From Candidatus Abyssobacteria bacterium SURF_17 (GTDB taxonomy: Bacteria; Abyssobacteria; SURF-5): a DNA stretch of 59,045 bases. The notes under the pieces were generated by a model that was given only the letters and a program-made list of their open reading frames with translations, was not told the DNA's origin and did no database searches. The position numbers and the translations under genes are program-made. The stretch covers positions 1 through 59,045 of the forward strand of contig QZKI01000061.1 of NCBI GenBank assembly GCA_003598055.1. Direction: 5' to 3'. Positions 1 to 7,857 of this stretch are shown here, piece after piece (position 1 is the first letter of the stretch; the number at the start of each line of letters is the position of its first letter).

Positions 1-412
1 GCTCGATAAACGCTTCTGTCTCGTCAGGGAGAACCGGCTTCACGAAAAAACCGTTTGCATGTTCGAGGTAGACATCCTGAATCATCTTGAGCGTTGGCGC
101 CAACGTCAGAATCAAGATTCGCACTTCTTGGTCGGTCTTGCGGATTTCGTGAAGCGTGGCCAGGCCGTCTTTGCACGGCATGTGCATGTCCATCACTACG
201 GTGTCATAGCGCGCTATCTTTATGCACTCGATGGCCTCGCAGCCATTGCGAGCAGTCGATACTCTTACAGGCAGGGTTTCGAATGCTCTCTCAAGAATCC
301 AACGGAAATCGCCGTCGTCATCTACGATTAGAATCCTCTTGGCTTCGTTTTTCTTCATTGACGGACCGGCGAAAGACCTCGCCCCGTCTTTCTCTGCACC
401 CTCCAATGTCAT
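1..412 (-). CDS. Response regulator receiver protein (3' end beyond window)
   Basis: Reverse-strand frame open to the window edge. It encodes a CheY-like receiver domain: the start region reads ILIVDDDGDF (acidic pocket), the phospho-acceptor lies in VVMDMHMPCKDG, and FFVKPV near the edge supplies the conserved Lys-Pro. The ATG at 412 overlaps the stop of the kinase gene (ATGA), with GGAG just upstream, so translation is probably coupled; a second ATG at 358 is possible. It is the last visible gene of the lipoprotein/thioredoxin/kinase operon. Any output domain lies beyond the window, so a single-domain or DNA-binding regulator cannot be distinguished. Confidence 0.85.
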   Translation of the reverse strand, partial: MTLEGAEKDGARSFAGPSMKKNEAKRILIVDDDGDFRWILERAFETLPVRVSTARNGCEAIECIKIARYDTVVMDMHMPCKDGLATLHEIRKTDQEVRILILTLAPTLKMIQDVYLEHANGFFVKPVLPDETEAFIE

Positions 413-1272
413 ATCTTCAGAGCTCCGAGCTTCCCCAGCGCAAGCCAGACCTCGACCATATTCGCAGGACGATGTCTTTCGTTTTTCTCGACCATTTTCA
501 TGATGACCGAATCCAGTTGCCCTGGAAGCGATGCAATAAGGTTCGAGGGGAGGGGTGGGCGGAACTTAGGCGAGAGCGCTCTTGCCAGTAAATCGCTCTT
601 GCCCGACCGCCCATCCCAGGGAGAGTGACCGGTGAACAGCTCGTACAGAGTGACCCCGAGAGAGAAAATATCAGACCGAAATGTGGTCCTCTTCTTGATC
701 ATCTGTTCAGGCGACATGTATCTTATGTCGCCCCCCTTTACACGGGCCGCGGGATGTAAGAAACCTTTTACAAGGCCCGCCAACGCAAAGTCTGAAATCT
801 TGACCTCCCTGTGAACAGGGAAAAATGGCCCGACCGTGTCCCCAGAAACCAGGATGTTCTCCGGCTTGATCTGGCCGTGGACAATCTTTTGGTCGTGCAG
901 ATAGATGAGACCCTCACATATCCTCTGAGCAGTGTCCATCAGGTGGTTGATGCGGATATGTGCGTCTGGGAAGGACTTCGCGCTTTCCTCGATGCAATGC
1001 CTGAGATTGAACCCGTTCACATACTCTGTTACGAGGTACCCACGCTCACCGTCCGTGAAAAAATCATAGCATTGTAAAATGTTTTTGTGTTTCAGCGGGC
1101 AATGAAACTCGGGCTCCTCATATCTCCCCCTGGACCCGCCCAACTTCTCAAGGGACTTCGGGGGGATAACTTTAATCGCCACCACCTTTGAGGTGGGCTT
1201 GTGAATGGCGCGATACACCTTGCTTGAATGGCTTTCGCCTATCTGCTCGCAAAGCTCGTAATCCCTTGTCAT
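409..1272 (-). CDS. Ser/Thr kinase-fold protein, probable pseudokinase
   Basis: The protein has a Hanks-type kinase fold: the VAIKV lysine, the ENILV segment, an SDFAL magnesium-loop equivalent and MSPEQ (APE equivalent), then FRSDIFSLGVTLYELFTG. The catalytic loop reads HGQIKPEN instead of HRDLKPEN, so the catalytic Asp is Gln. The glycine loop is degenerate (IGESHSSKV) and DFG is DFA. I infer weak or no phosphotransfer and a scaffold or nucleotide-sensing role. The ATG at 1272 is preferred (GAGAGG upstream, and the protein then starts MTRDYEL as kinase domains commonly do); an ATG at 1326 and a TTG at 1332 lie in frame upstream. No membrane or extracellular domain is visible. It sits between thioredoxin and a response regulator. 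Confidence 0.85.
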   Translation of the reverse strand: MTRDYELCEQIGESHSSKVYRAIHKPTSKVVAIKVIPPKSLEKLGGSRGRYEEPEFHCPLKHKNILQCYDFFTDGERGYLVTEYVNGFNLRHCIEESAKSFPDAHIRINHLMDTAQRICEGLIYLHDQKIVHGQIKPENILVSGDTVGPFFPVHREVKISDFALAGLVKGFLHPAARVKGGDIRYMSPEQMIKKRTTFRSDIFSLGVTLYELFTGHSPWDGRSGKSDLLARALSPKFRPPLPSNLIASLPGQLDSVIMKMVEKNERHRPANMVEVWLALGKLGALKI

Positions 1273-1312
1273 TTTTCCGAACCTCTCGGGGATCGTCGTG
1301 AATCGCGCCGAA

Positions 1313-1642
1313 CTATACACTGGCATACTCAAGCGCCTTCCGCAGCAAGTCCTTCAACACGACGACCCCTACAACGCGCTCTCTTACCGTCCCGTCCACT
1401 ACAATTAGCAAGGTGGGCACGGCAGCAATATCGTACGTTGTTGCTATCACGGGATATTTTTCAACATCCATCCTCACTATCTTGAGCCGATTTGAGAATC
1501 TTCGGCCAAGGTCCTCAAGCATCGGCAGCATTCGCTTGCACGGCACGCACGACTGTGTGAAGCACGCAACGATAACAGGTCTGCCAGCGCAAGAAAGCAG
1601 CCCGTGAAGCTCTCGGTCTGATAGTTCCGGTATGCTCGACAA
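1313..1642 (-). CDS. Thioredoxin-fold protein with CVPC active site
   Basis: Thioredoxin-like protein of about 109 residues from the TTG at 1642, which follows GGAGGG at good spacing; the open frame extends upstream to 1738 without a better start. It has the redox motif CVPCK (classical thioredoxin is CGPC), the following MLPMLEDL helix, IVRMDVEKYP and the cis-proline segment AAVPTLL. It probably reduces or oxidises protein disulfides in the cytoplasm, since no signal peptide is visible. The Val in the active site should shift its redox potential relative to CGPC, which is an inference. It lies between the lipoprotein and pseudokinase genes on the same strand under a sigma-54 promoter. Confidence 0.85.
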   Translation of the reverse strand: MSSIPELSDRELHGLLSCAGRPVIVACFTQSCVPCKRMLPMLEDLGRRFSNRLKIVRMDVEKYPVIATTYDIAAVPTLLIVVDGTVRERVVGVVVLKDLLRKALEYASV

Positions 1643-1747
1643 AATGAGCCCTCCACTCAATCCCCAAACGTTCGAATCGCCCAACGAGATGAAGATACCG
1701 TTTGCGAATACCCACCTTCTGAGAGGGACCAACCTCAAAGATTCCTT

Positions 1748-1936
1748 CTAGTATCCATAGGGAGTGTCGTAGACCCACCAATCGGGATGCTGGGCCGAAG
1801 CAGCCCCATATTGAGGCCAGCCCGAATCCCCAACTCCGGACTTCTCGGCCTTGACATTGTGTTTGAGCGTCGCGCCACAAGCCGCGAGGCTCGCCGCAAC
1901 TCCCAGAGCAATTAAGAACAGCAGCAACCTTTTCAT
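1748..1936 (-). CDS. Small predicted lipoprotein (62 aa)
   Basis: A basic N-terminus and hydrophobic stretch (LLLFLIALGVAA) are followed by the lipobox LAAC, so the protein is probably lipidated and cleaved to about 43 residues. The mature part is rich in Gly, Trp and Tyr and ends in a WWVYDTPYGY tail. I do not recognise a family. AAAGGAGG lies ideally before the ATG. It is the first gene after the sigma-54 promoter at 2005-2020 and precedes the thioredoxin gene, so it may be an envelope partner of a thiol-redox signalling operon. Confidence 0.8.
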   Translation of the reverse strand: MKRLLLFLIALGVAASLAACGATLKHNVKAEKSGVGDSGWPQYGAASAQHPDWWVYDTPYGY

Positions 1937-2004
1937 CGCGGCGCCTCCTTTCTGTTTTCCTGCTTGTGCATGTGGTGTTTCAAAGGCACCTGTATAACAC
2001 TAAA

Positions 2005-2020
2005 GGCAATACACGTGCCA
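2005..2020 (-). promoter_or_regulatory. Sigma-54 (-24/-12) promoter of the lipoprotein-thioredoxin-kinase operon
   Basis: Read on the minus strand it is TGGCACGTGTATTGCC, matching TGGCACG-N4-TTGC with exact GG-to-GC spacing. It lies about 70 bases before the lipoprotein ATG. A cluster of GTTAC and GCAAC/GTTGC half-sites lies 110-165 bases further upstream, the usual position for an enhancer-binding activator. Confidence 0.8.
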
Positions 2021-2128
2021 ATAGGCAGGGAAAGAATGAAGGGAACGCGTCTCCAGTATAAGTAATTGATAAACCTGATGTTACAAAGTAAAGCTTAATC
2101 TGATACGCTTGAGAGAATAGAGGCAAGA

Positions 2129-2178
2129 GCGTTACATGTAACGATTATGCCCTGCAACGCTATCGTTGCGCGTTACGG
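2129..2178. promoter_or_regulatory. Probable enhancer (UAS) for a sigma-54 activator
   Basis: Contains the perfect palindrome GTTACATGTAAC (2131-2142) and the inverted repeat GCAACG-CTAT-CGTTGC (2154-2169), followed by GCGTTAC. It overlaps the end of the upstream activator gene. The GCAAC/GTTGC half-sites recur at 8849-8863, 14697-14733 and 29485-29537, each upstream of sigma-54 promoters. Confidence 0.6.
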
Positions 2179-3585
2179 TTCCGAGGCGGGCTCTTCGCGA
2201 AGGCCATATTTCTTGATGTTACGCCAGACCGTGGTGCGCGTGACACCGAGGGATCTAGCTGCTTTCGCCTTGTTCCACCCTGCTTTGGCGAGGGCGGTTT
2301 GGAGCTTTTCCTCGGTAATGGCACCGGCGTTCGAAGGGATACTGGCCTCGCTTGCATGGCAGACAGGACAGGGAGAAATTTCGATGGGGAGAAGGTCTGG
2401 GGTGATGGTCTTGGTTTTGCCAAGCACGAACGCATGTTCAATCGCATTTTCGAGTTCGCGGACATTGCCGGGCCACGAGTATGACATCAATGTCCGAAGG
2501 GCATCAGGGTGGATCCCGCTGACGGATTTTCCGGTGTGGCGGCGGAACTTCTTGATGAAATGCTCGGTGAGAAGGGGGATGTCATCCTTTCGCTCGCGCA
2601 GCGGCGGCAGGAACAGTGAAACAACCTTGAGCCGATAGTAGAGGTCATCTCGAAAGATTCCCTCTTTCATGAGTTGCCTGAGGTCCTGGTGCGTGGCAGC
2701 GATGATACGAACATCTACGAGAAGAGGCTTGATGTCGCCGACGCGCTCTATTACCTTTTCGTGAAGCGCGCGGAGGAGCTTCACCTGCACATTGGGAGAA
2801 ATATCTCCGATTTCGTCCAGAAAAAGGGTGCCGCCGTGCGCCAGCTCGAAACGGCCTATTTTATCGCGAATCGCGCCCGTAAACGCGCCGCGAACATGCC
2901 CGAACAACTCGCTCTCGAGCAGATTCTCCGCGAGGGCAGCGCAATTCACTTTGACAAACGGGCCGTCGGCTCGAAGGCTTTTGAAATGCAAAGCGCGAGC
3001 CACCAGTTCTTTGCCGGTTCCACTCTCGCCCAGGATAAGGACCGAGGCGGTTGTGGGAGCGACATCCTCAATCAGATTGTAGACCTCCTGCATATGTGCG
3101 TCCTTGCCAATGATGCCCTCGAACTCGTGGCGTTCCCTCAGTTCTCTGCGCAGGAGCCGGACTTCCTCTTCGGCGCGTTTGAGGTTTGTGATATCGGTCA
3201 GGTTCTCGACTCCGCCGATGATATTTCCGTGTTTGTCCTTGAGCACGCGTGCATTCTTCAGCAGGGTTACATGGTGTCCATCCTTCGTCCGAATCGTGCA
3301 CTCGTTGTTTTTGACCTCGCCCTTCTCATACAGGCCACAACTGCGAATGCCGTCAACACAGTCGGTGCCAAGACAATTGTCACCCTCGAGGATGTCGCAG
3401 TTTTTCCCGATGACGTCTTCGGCGGTGTAGCCGGTGATCCTTTCGGCCCCTTTGTTCCAGAAAGTGATGGTTCCATCGAGATCGACAGTGAACAAGCCAT
3501 CCGCCATGGTGTCGCAGATGACTTCCAGCAGAGGAGGCCGAAGCGGGACGGACGGTTTCTTAGCTTTATCTTTCTCGAGCTTCAT
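2173..3585 (-). CDS. PAS / AAA+ sigma-54 activator / Fis-type HTH regulator
   Basis: 470-residue enhancer-binding protein without a receiver domain. A PAS domain (about 20-135) contains [21 protein letters not shown] and a Cys-bearing segment ([19 protein letters not shown]), followed by a PAC-like region. The AAA+ domain (about 155-390) has Walker A GESGTGKE, an intact sigma-54 loop GAFTGA, Walker [11 protein letters not shown] and the WPGNVREL motif. The C-terminal HTH (about 425-465) includes [18 protein letters not shown]. It should remodel sigma-54 RNA polymerase in response to a ligand or redox state sensed by the PAS domain. Its gene ends inside the UAS of the downstream operon, so it is a likely activator of the sigma-54 promoters in this window. 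Confidence 0.95.
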   Translation of the reverse strand: MKLEKDKAKKPSVPLRPPLLEVICDTMADGLFTVDLDGTITFWNKGAERITGYTAEDVIGKNCDILEGDNCLGTDCVDGIRSCGLYEKGEVKNNECTIRTKDGHHVTLLKNARVLKDKHGNIIGGVENLTDITNLKRAEEEVRLLRRELRERHEFEGIIGKDAHMQEVYNLIEDVAPTTASVLILGESGTGKELVARALHFKSLRADGPFVKVNCAALAENLLESELFGHVRGAFTGAIRDKIGRFELAHGGTLFLDEIGDISPNVQVKLLRALHEKVIERVGDIKPLLVDVRIIAATHQDLRQLMKEGIFRDDLYYRLKVVSLFLPPLRERKDDIPLLTEHFIKKFRRHTGKSVSGIHPDALRTLMSYSWPGNVRELENAIEHAFVLGKTKTITPDLLPIEISPCPVCHASEASIPSNAGAITEEKLQTALAKAGWNKAKAARSLGVTRTTVWRNIKKYGLREEPASEP

Positions 3586-3761
3586 AATAAGCCTTCAGGA
3601 TGTCCTTCCATTTTGCACCCTCTAAAATTATGGTATCATATCTGTATCGAGACGTTCAATGTGTCTTGGGATGATCTGCTAACTGTCCCGTAATATGAGA
3701 GTAATGTTCGAGATCATCCTCGCCTTCATTTCTTGTCAGAGCAAAGGATGCGCGCACGGAC

Positions 3762-5015
3762 GTGAACGCAAAGCGATCGCAGGTAGATGAAGAAGGCATC
3801 CGGTCTGAAGATGAAAACAGACAGATTCAAAGACTCGCGCTGCTCTCATTCGTCATCAATCTGGGGCTTGTCGGCATGAAAGCCGTCCTGGCGCTTCTTT
3901 CGGGAAGTCTGGCAATCACTGCGAGTGTCATCGATTCGGCGACGGACTCCGTGGCCTCGCTGGCGGTATATGGCGGCCTGAGACTTTCCGTTCGAAAATC
4001 GCCGAGGTTTCCGCTCGGCCTATACAAGATTGAAAACATGGCTTCAGTCGCCATTGCTTTGTTCGTGTTTCTCAGCGGTTACGAGATTGCCCGTCATGTT
4101 CTGCGGGGGCCAACGGATTACCCCGATATCTCCCTTGCAACAATACTATTCCTGTTGGCGGGCACGATTGCGACATTTGTCTTCGGCCAATATGTCCTGG
4201 TCGTCGGGAAGCAGACCGAATCTCCCACGCTCATAGCGGAAGGGCGCCATCGTCGCGTTGATGTCCTCTCTTCCAGCGTGGTGCTGGCGTCGGTTCTTCT
4301 TACGTACTTGGGATTCGGAATAGAACTGTTCGGAATAACCATAGACCGCATTGGGGCCGCGGTCGTGCTGGTGTTTATCGTCCGCGCCGGATGGGAGCTG
4401 CTTTCAGACGGAATGCGCGTATTGCTTGATGCTTCAATCGATTCTGAGACGTTGGACAGAATCCGAAAGATTATTGAAAACGAACCAGCGGTAACAGAGG
4501 TCAACTCCTTGATAGGCCGTAATGCCGGAAGATTTCGCTTTATTCAGGCGACCGTTGGGGTGCGGACCGACGACCTCCAAAAGGCTTACCAGATCAGCGA
4601 GCGCCTCGAAGCCAATGTGCGAAAGCAGGTGCCGCACGTTGAGCGTGTTGTCATCCATTATGAACCTAAGCCGCTCGAACACTTGGTGGTTGCTGTGCCG
4701 CTGGCGGATGACGCCGACACAATAAGCCACCATTTCGGGGAGGCTCCGTTCTTTGCGATCGTCCACCTGCGCTTCTCTGACAAAGAAATCGAGAAGCGGG
4801 AATTGGTCAAGAACCCGTTCGTAACCCTCGAAAAGGCCAAGGGCATTCGCGTTGCGGAATGGCTCGTCGAGCACAAAATTGACATGCTGATGGCCAAAGA
4901 AGACATGCGGCACAAGGGGCCTTCGTACGTTCTGGCAGATGCAGGAGTCAAGATGGAGATTGTTTCCGTGGACCGGCTGAACGAAGCGATTGATTCAATC
5001 CTTTCGAAGATGTAA
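3762..5015 (+). CDS. CDF-family cation transporter fused to a NifX/NifB-type domain
   Basis: 417 residues. The N-terminal part (about 25-215) is a cation diffusion facilitator with several hydrophobic helices and the metal-site signatures SVIDSATDSVAS and EGRHRRVDVLSS; the cytoplasmic CDF domain follows (about 220-300). The last 105 residues (from HLVVAVPLADDADTISHHFG) form a dinitrogenase-iron-molybdenum-cofactor-type domain. It probably exports a divalent metal (Zn, Fe or Mn) across the inner membrane; the extra domain may bind metal or a cofactor. The GTG at 3762 has only a distant AAAGGA upstream, so the start is uncertain. It is divergent from the PAS/sigma-54 regulator and followed 37 bases later by trmO. 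Confidence 0.9.
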   Translation: MNAKRSQVDEEGIRSEDENRQIQRLALLSFVINLGLVGMKAVLALLSGSLAITASVIDSATDSVASLAVYGGLRLSVRKSPRFPLGLYKIENMASVAIALFVFLSGYEIARHVLRGPTDYPDISLATILFLLAGTIATFVFGQYVLVVGKQTESPTLIAEGRHRRVDVLSSSVVLASVLLTYLGFGIELFGITIDRIGAAVVLVFIVRAGWELLSDGMRVLLDASIDSETLDRIRKIIENEPAVTEVNSLIGRNAGRFRFIQATVGVRTDDLQKAYQISERLEANVRKQVPHVERVVIHYEPKPLEHLVVAVPLADDADTISHHFGEAPFFAIVHLRFSDKEIEKRELVKNPFVTLEKAKGIRVAEWLVEHKIDMLMAKEDMRHKGPSYVLADAGVKMEIVSVDRLNEAIDSILSKM

Positions 5016-5052
5016 CAAAGGCGATAGGGAAAAGGCGGATCGGGTCATAATT

Positions 5053-5490
5053 ATGCAGGTATCAGCAATAGGCGTTATTCATTCCCCGTATAAGACGCGG
5101 GCCGAAGCTCCGCCTCAGGGCCGGGATGCCATATCGAAAATAGAGATTCATAAAGAATACGAGGAAGGACTGAGAGACATAGAGGGCTTCTCGCATTTGC
5201 ACGTACTGTATTGGATGCACAAGTCCGCGGGGTATACGTTGCTCGTGCAGACGCCGTGGGATTCGGAACCTCACGGGCTGTTCGCGACCAGAACGCCGAA
5301 CAGGCCGAATCCCGTGGGCCACTCGATTGTTGAACTGATTGAGAGGAACGGAAATGTCCTGAAGGTCAAGGGTCTCGACGCGATAGAAGGCACGCCGGTG
5401 ATAGACATAAAGCCCTACGTCGCGAAAATCGATGTCAAGTCCCATGCGAAAAGTGGCTGGCTTGAGGGAAAGCTCCTGGAGAAAGGTTGA
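5053..5490 (+). CDS. trmO: TrmO-type tRNA (t6A37) N6-methyltransferase
   Basis: About 145 residues with the hallmark TrmO/YaeB segments: GVIHSPYKTRAEAPPQG near the N-terminus, IEGFSHLHVLYWMH, the RTPNRPNPVGHS loop and DAIEGTPVIDIKPY. TrmO family proteins use SAM to methylate t6A at position 37 of certain tRNAs. Only the core beta-barrel domain is present; the C-terminal extension of enterobacterial TrmO is absent, as in many other bacteria and archaea. The ATG at 5053 is chosen because the family motif begins at once; the ribosome-binding site is weak. It may be co-transcribed with the upstream CDF gene. Confidence 0.88.
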   Translation: MQVSAIGVIHSPYKTRAEAPPQGRDAISKIEIHKEYEEGLRDIEGFSHLHVLYWMHKSAGYTLLVQTPWDSEPHGLFATRTPNRPNPVGHSIVELIERNGNVLKVKGLDAIEGTPVIDIKPYVAKIDVKSHAKSGWLEGKLLEKG

Positions 5491-5499
5491 GGCGGCGGG

Positions 5500-6546
5500 T
5501 CACTGCGAATCGTTCGGCGGCATCGCATTCCCCACATTGGTTATTCGATAAAGCATATCTATGCACGTCGAGCAAAGATTATGCGACACCCTGTCATATC
5601 CGAGCTTTTCCCTCATTGCTCCGTGACCTCGCCCCAGCCAGGAAAAAATCCCGTCTTTTTCTATCCTGCAAGCGGAATAGACTTCGGGAAGACCCTCTCT
5701 GATATTTCCGAGAACGTGTTTGAGGTTTTCCGGAAGAAGACAGCACGGAATCACATCTCCCTTGTGGTCGACAACCAAGCGGTCATAAAAGTAATCGCAG
5801 TGTCTGCCGTCGAACGGAAGGTTGCTCGGGTCCGGGAAAAGCGTAATCGTGAAGGCGTGGTCAAGGCCGGAAAGCTTTTCCTGCAAAACCCCGATTGCTT
5901 CTCCCAGCGCGTCCTCCGAAAATATGAAATCACTCGCGCGCATTCCTCTGCCGCTTGGAACGATAGAGGACAATTGCACAAGGTCCACATCGAGCGGCTC
6001 CAGCAACGCCGGCAATCCCTGAAGTTCGCGCAGATTCCGGGGAGTTACTATTGTATTGACCCACACTTCCATCCCGGCGTGCTTGGACACTCGTATTCCG
6101 TTGAGAACGCGTTCAAACGAACCTGGAACAGTTGTGAAAGCGTCGTGTGTTTCCGCCATCGAGCCATAAAGCGAGAGTTTCAGTTTCTGCAGTCCGGCCT
6201 CACCAAGCTGTTCAGCGTAATCCTCATTCAATTCTCGCCCATTCGTGGAGATGCAGGCGCTCAGATCCTTTCGAGATGCATACTGGATGACCTCCAGGAG
6301 AAATCGCCGTTCCAACGTGAGAGGGTCTCCGCCGCTGATGTCGAAATACACCGTCCCAAGGTCTGCGGCCTGGTCAACCATCCGCTTGATCTCGTCCAGT
6401 CGAAGATGGCCATCACTCCGGTGCGGGCCGGCATCAACCGAACAATGCTTGCAGTTGCATGAGCACCTGCGCGTTATGTGGAAATGCAGCGTTGAAAGGC
6501 TGTCTGTGTATTGTTCTGCTTCACGAAGTCCCATGTTCGTCACCAT
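5500..6546 (-). CDS. Radical SAM protein with C-terminal SPASM-like cysteines
   Basis: About 348 residues from the ATG at 6546; the longer open frame runs through a repeat element and is not believed. The radical SAM cluster motif is CSCNCKHC (CX3CX2C) within LHFHITRRCSCNCKHCSVD, followed by DISGGDPL and a TIM-barrel-like region. The C-terminal part has GRHCDYFYD, GDVIPCCLLPE and NLCSTCIDML, resembling auxiliary-cluster-binding SPASM or twitch regions of peptide- and cofactor-modifying enzymes. The substrate is unknown and no obvious peptide partner is adjacent. It is convergent with trmO, 9 bases apart. Confidence 0.88.
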   Translation of the reverse strand: MVTNMGLREAEQYTDSLSTLHFHITRRCSCNCKHCSVDAGPHRSDGHLRLDEIKRMVDQAADLGTVYFDISGGDPLTLERRFLLEVIQYASRKDLSACISTNGRELNEDYAEQLGEAGLQKLKLSLYGSMAETHDAFTTVPGSFERVLNGIRVSKHAGMEVWVNTIVTPRNLRELQGLPALLEPLDVDLVQLSSIVPSGRGMRASDFIFSEDALGEAIGVLQEKLSGLDHAFTITLFPDPSNLPFDGRHCDYFYDRLVVDHKGDVIPCCLLPENLKHVLGNIREGLPEVYSACRIEKDGIFSWLGRGHGAMREKLGYDRVSHNLCSTCIDMLYRITNVGNAMPPNDSQ

Positions 6547-6620
6547 CGTCTTCTGTCGCCGGGTTTTCCTCAAGTATACAAGGTCGGAAATGCCTTCGGC
6601 AAACGCGATACTGGGGAGTA

Positions 6621-6752
6621 GGGACAGAGAATCTGTCCCACGGTTCTGTAGATGCGAATTTATTCGCATTCGCGGGGTGAAAATAGGCCGAAAAACCCAT
6701 GCGAATGAATTCGCACCCACAGGCAGATATTCCCAATTGTCAACCGTGGGAC
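6621..6752. repeat. Nested inverted-repeat element (about 130 bp)
   Basis: Outer arms GTCCCACGGTT (6635-6645) and AACCGTGGGAC (6742-6752) are perfectly complementary. Between them lie two smaller hairpins, ATGCGAAT/ATTCGCAT (6652-6669) and TGCGAAT/ATTCGCA (6700-6715). A further hairpin GGGACAGA/TCTGTCCC (6621-6639) overlaps the left arm. It has no coding capacity and resembles a REP- or MITE-type element. Confidence 0.75.
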
Positions 6753-6853
6753 GGATTTACAGAGCCCTATTCCTGAAGCCGCATAAGCAGATACGCAATC
6801 ATAGCTCCAACGAGGGCGCTGTCCCTTCAATTCTATCCTGTCGCAGGATTTCG

Positions 6854-6882
6854 TTGACGTCCTTATGCAAATATGTCATAAT
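6854..6882 (+). promoter_or_regulatory. Probable sigma-70 promoter of the ModA-like gene
   Basis: TTGACG (6854-6859) and CATAAT (6877-6882) are separated by 17 bases. Transcription would start near 6890, leaving a leader of about 120 bases before the ATG at 7013. The leader holds a short GGGAG/CTCCC hairpin. No sigma-54 motif is seen here, so this gene appears to be outside the local sigma-54 set. Confidence 0.55.
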
Positions 6883-7012
6883 GAAAATCCGAATGCGCAG
6901 TATCTGAGACTTTGAGCACGGGAGTTGATGAGAATCTCCCATTGTCCTCCCTGCACAAAACGCCTGGAAGACATCCACACAGTGTTCCGGAACTATCCCG
7001 AGGAAGAGGAGA

Positions 7013-7843
7013 ATGAAAATCAAACCTGTGATGGCAATTTGCACGGTCGTCCTCATTCTGTCTCAGCGATTCACCGCTGAAGCCGAAGAGCTTGCTCTGT
7101 TTGCGGGGGCCGCCTCCAAGCCGGCGACGCAGGAGATAGTTGAGCTTTTTGAATCCAAAACCGGCCATAGCGTGCGGATATATTTCGGAAACTCGGGCAA
7201 TGCCCTTTTTCAAATGAAAATCGCGAGGCGCGGCGACATATATTTTCCCGGCTCTCCTGACTTCATGGAGCAGGCGAATCGAGAAGGCCTCATCATCCCC
7301 GAAACGATACGGATCATTGCCTATCTCGTTCCAGCGATAACTGTTCAGCGGGGAAATCCAAAGCAGATATTGTCTCTCCGCGACCTGGCTCGAAGCGATG
7401 TGCGCGTGGCCATCGGCAACCCGTACACGGTTATTGCCGGGAGATACGCAGTCGAGATTCTGGAACGCGCAAAGCTCGCGGCTGAGGTGCGACCGAGGAT
7501 TGTCGGATATACCGAAACTGTCGAGAAGGCCGTGAGCCTCGTGGCAATGAAAGGTGTAGACGCTATTGTGGGATGGCAGATGCATGAATCGTGGAACCCG
7601 GAGAATATCCTGACGGTCTTGCTACCGCCGGAGCAGATATCTAGAATCAGTTACATGCCGATGGCCGTATCCTCATTGTCCGAGAATGTTGAGCTTGCCG
7701 TGCAGTTTGTCGAATATGCTTGTTCCGGCGAGGGCAAGCGAATTTTCGAGAAATGGGGCTATGTGACGCGCGAAGAAGATGCCCGTAGATACGCGCCTGA
7801 TGCAGTGCTCGGAGGAGACTATACTCTTCCGGAAGGATGGTGA
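7013..7843 (+). CDS. ModA-like periplasmic oxyanion-binding protein (orphan)
   Basis: 276 residues with an N-terminal signal sequence (VMAICTVVLILSQRFTAEA), then the ModA/PBP type II pattern: LALFAGAASKPATQEIVELF, FGNSGNALFQMKIARRGDIYFPGS, AYLVPAITVQRGNP, RVAIGNPYTVIAGRYAVEIL and GWQMHESWNPENI. Family knowledge suggests binding of molybdate, tungstate or a related anion for an ABC importer. No ModB or ModC gene is adjacent, so it either works with a distant permease or has a sensory or storage role. GAGGAAGAGGAG precedes the ATG. It faces the convergent DUF364 gene, 14 bases away. Tungstate or molybdate would suit the AOR encoded at 56.5 kb. Confidence 0.85.
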   Translation: MKIKPVMAICTVVLILSQRFTAEAEELALFAGAASKPATQEIVELFESKTGHSVRIYFGNSGNALFQMKIARRGDIYFPGSPDFMEQANREGLIIPETIRIIAYLVPAITVQRGNPKQILSLRDLARSDVRVAIGNPYTVIAGRYAVEILERAKLAAEVRPRIVGYTETVEKAVSLVAMKGVDAIVGWQMHESWNPENILTVLLPPEQISRISYMPMAVSSLSENVELAVQFVEYACSGEGKRIFEKWGYVTREEDARRYAPDAVLGGDYTLPEGW

Positions 7844-7857
7844 GCATTGCCGGGTAG

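Noticed and set aside
2674..3693. 339-codon plus-strand frame
   Set aside because: It is the mirror frame of the PAS/sigma-54 regulator, whose protein has full domain support.
6927..7079. 50-codon frame with HCPPC in the ModA leader
   Set aside because: It has a weak ribosome-binding site and overlaps the ModA-like start; no family pattern. Could be a leader peptide but cannot be supported.
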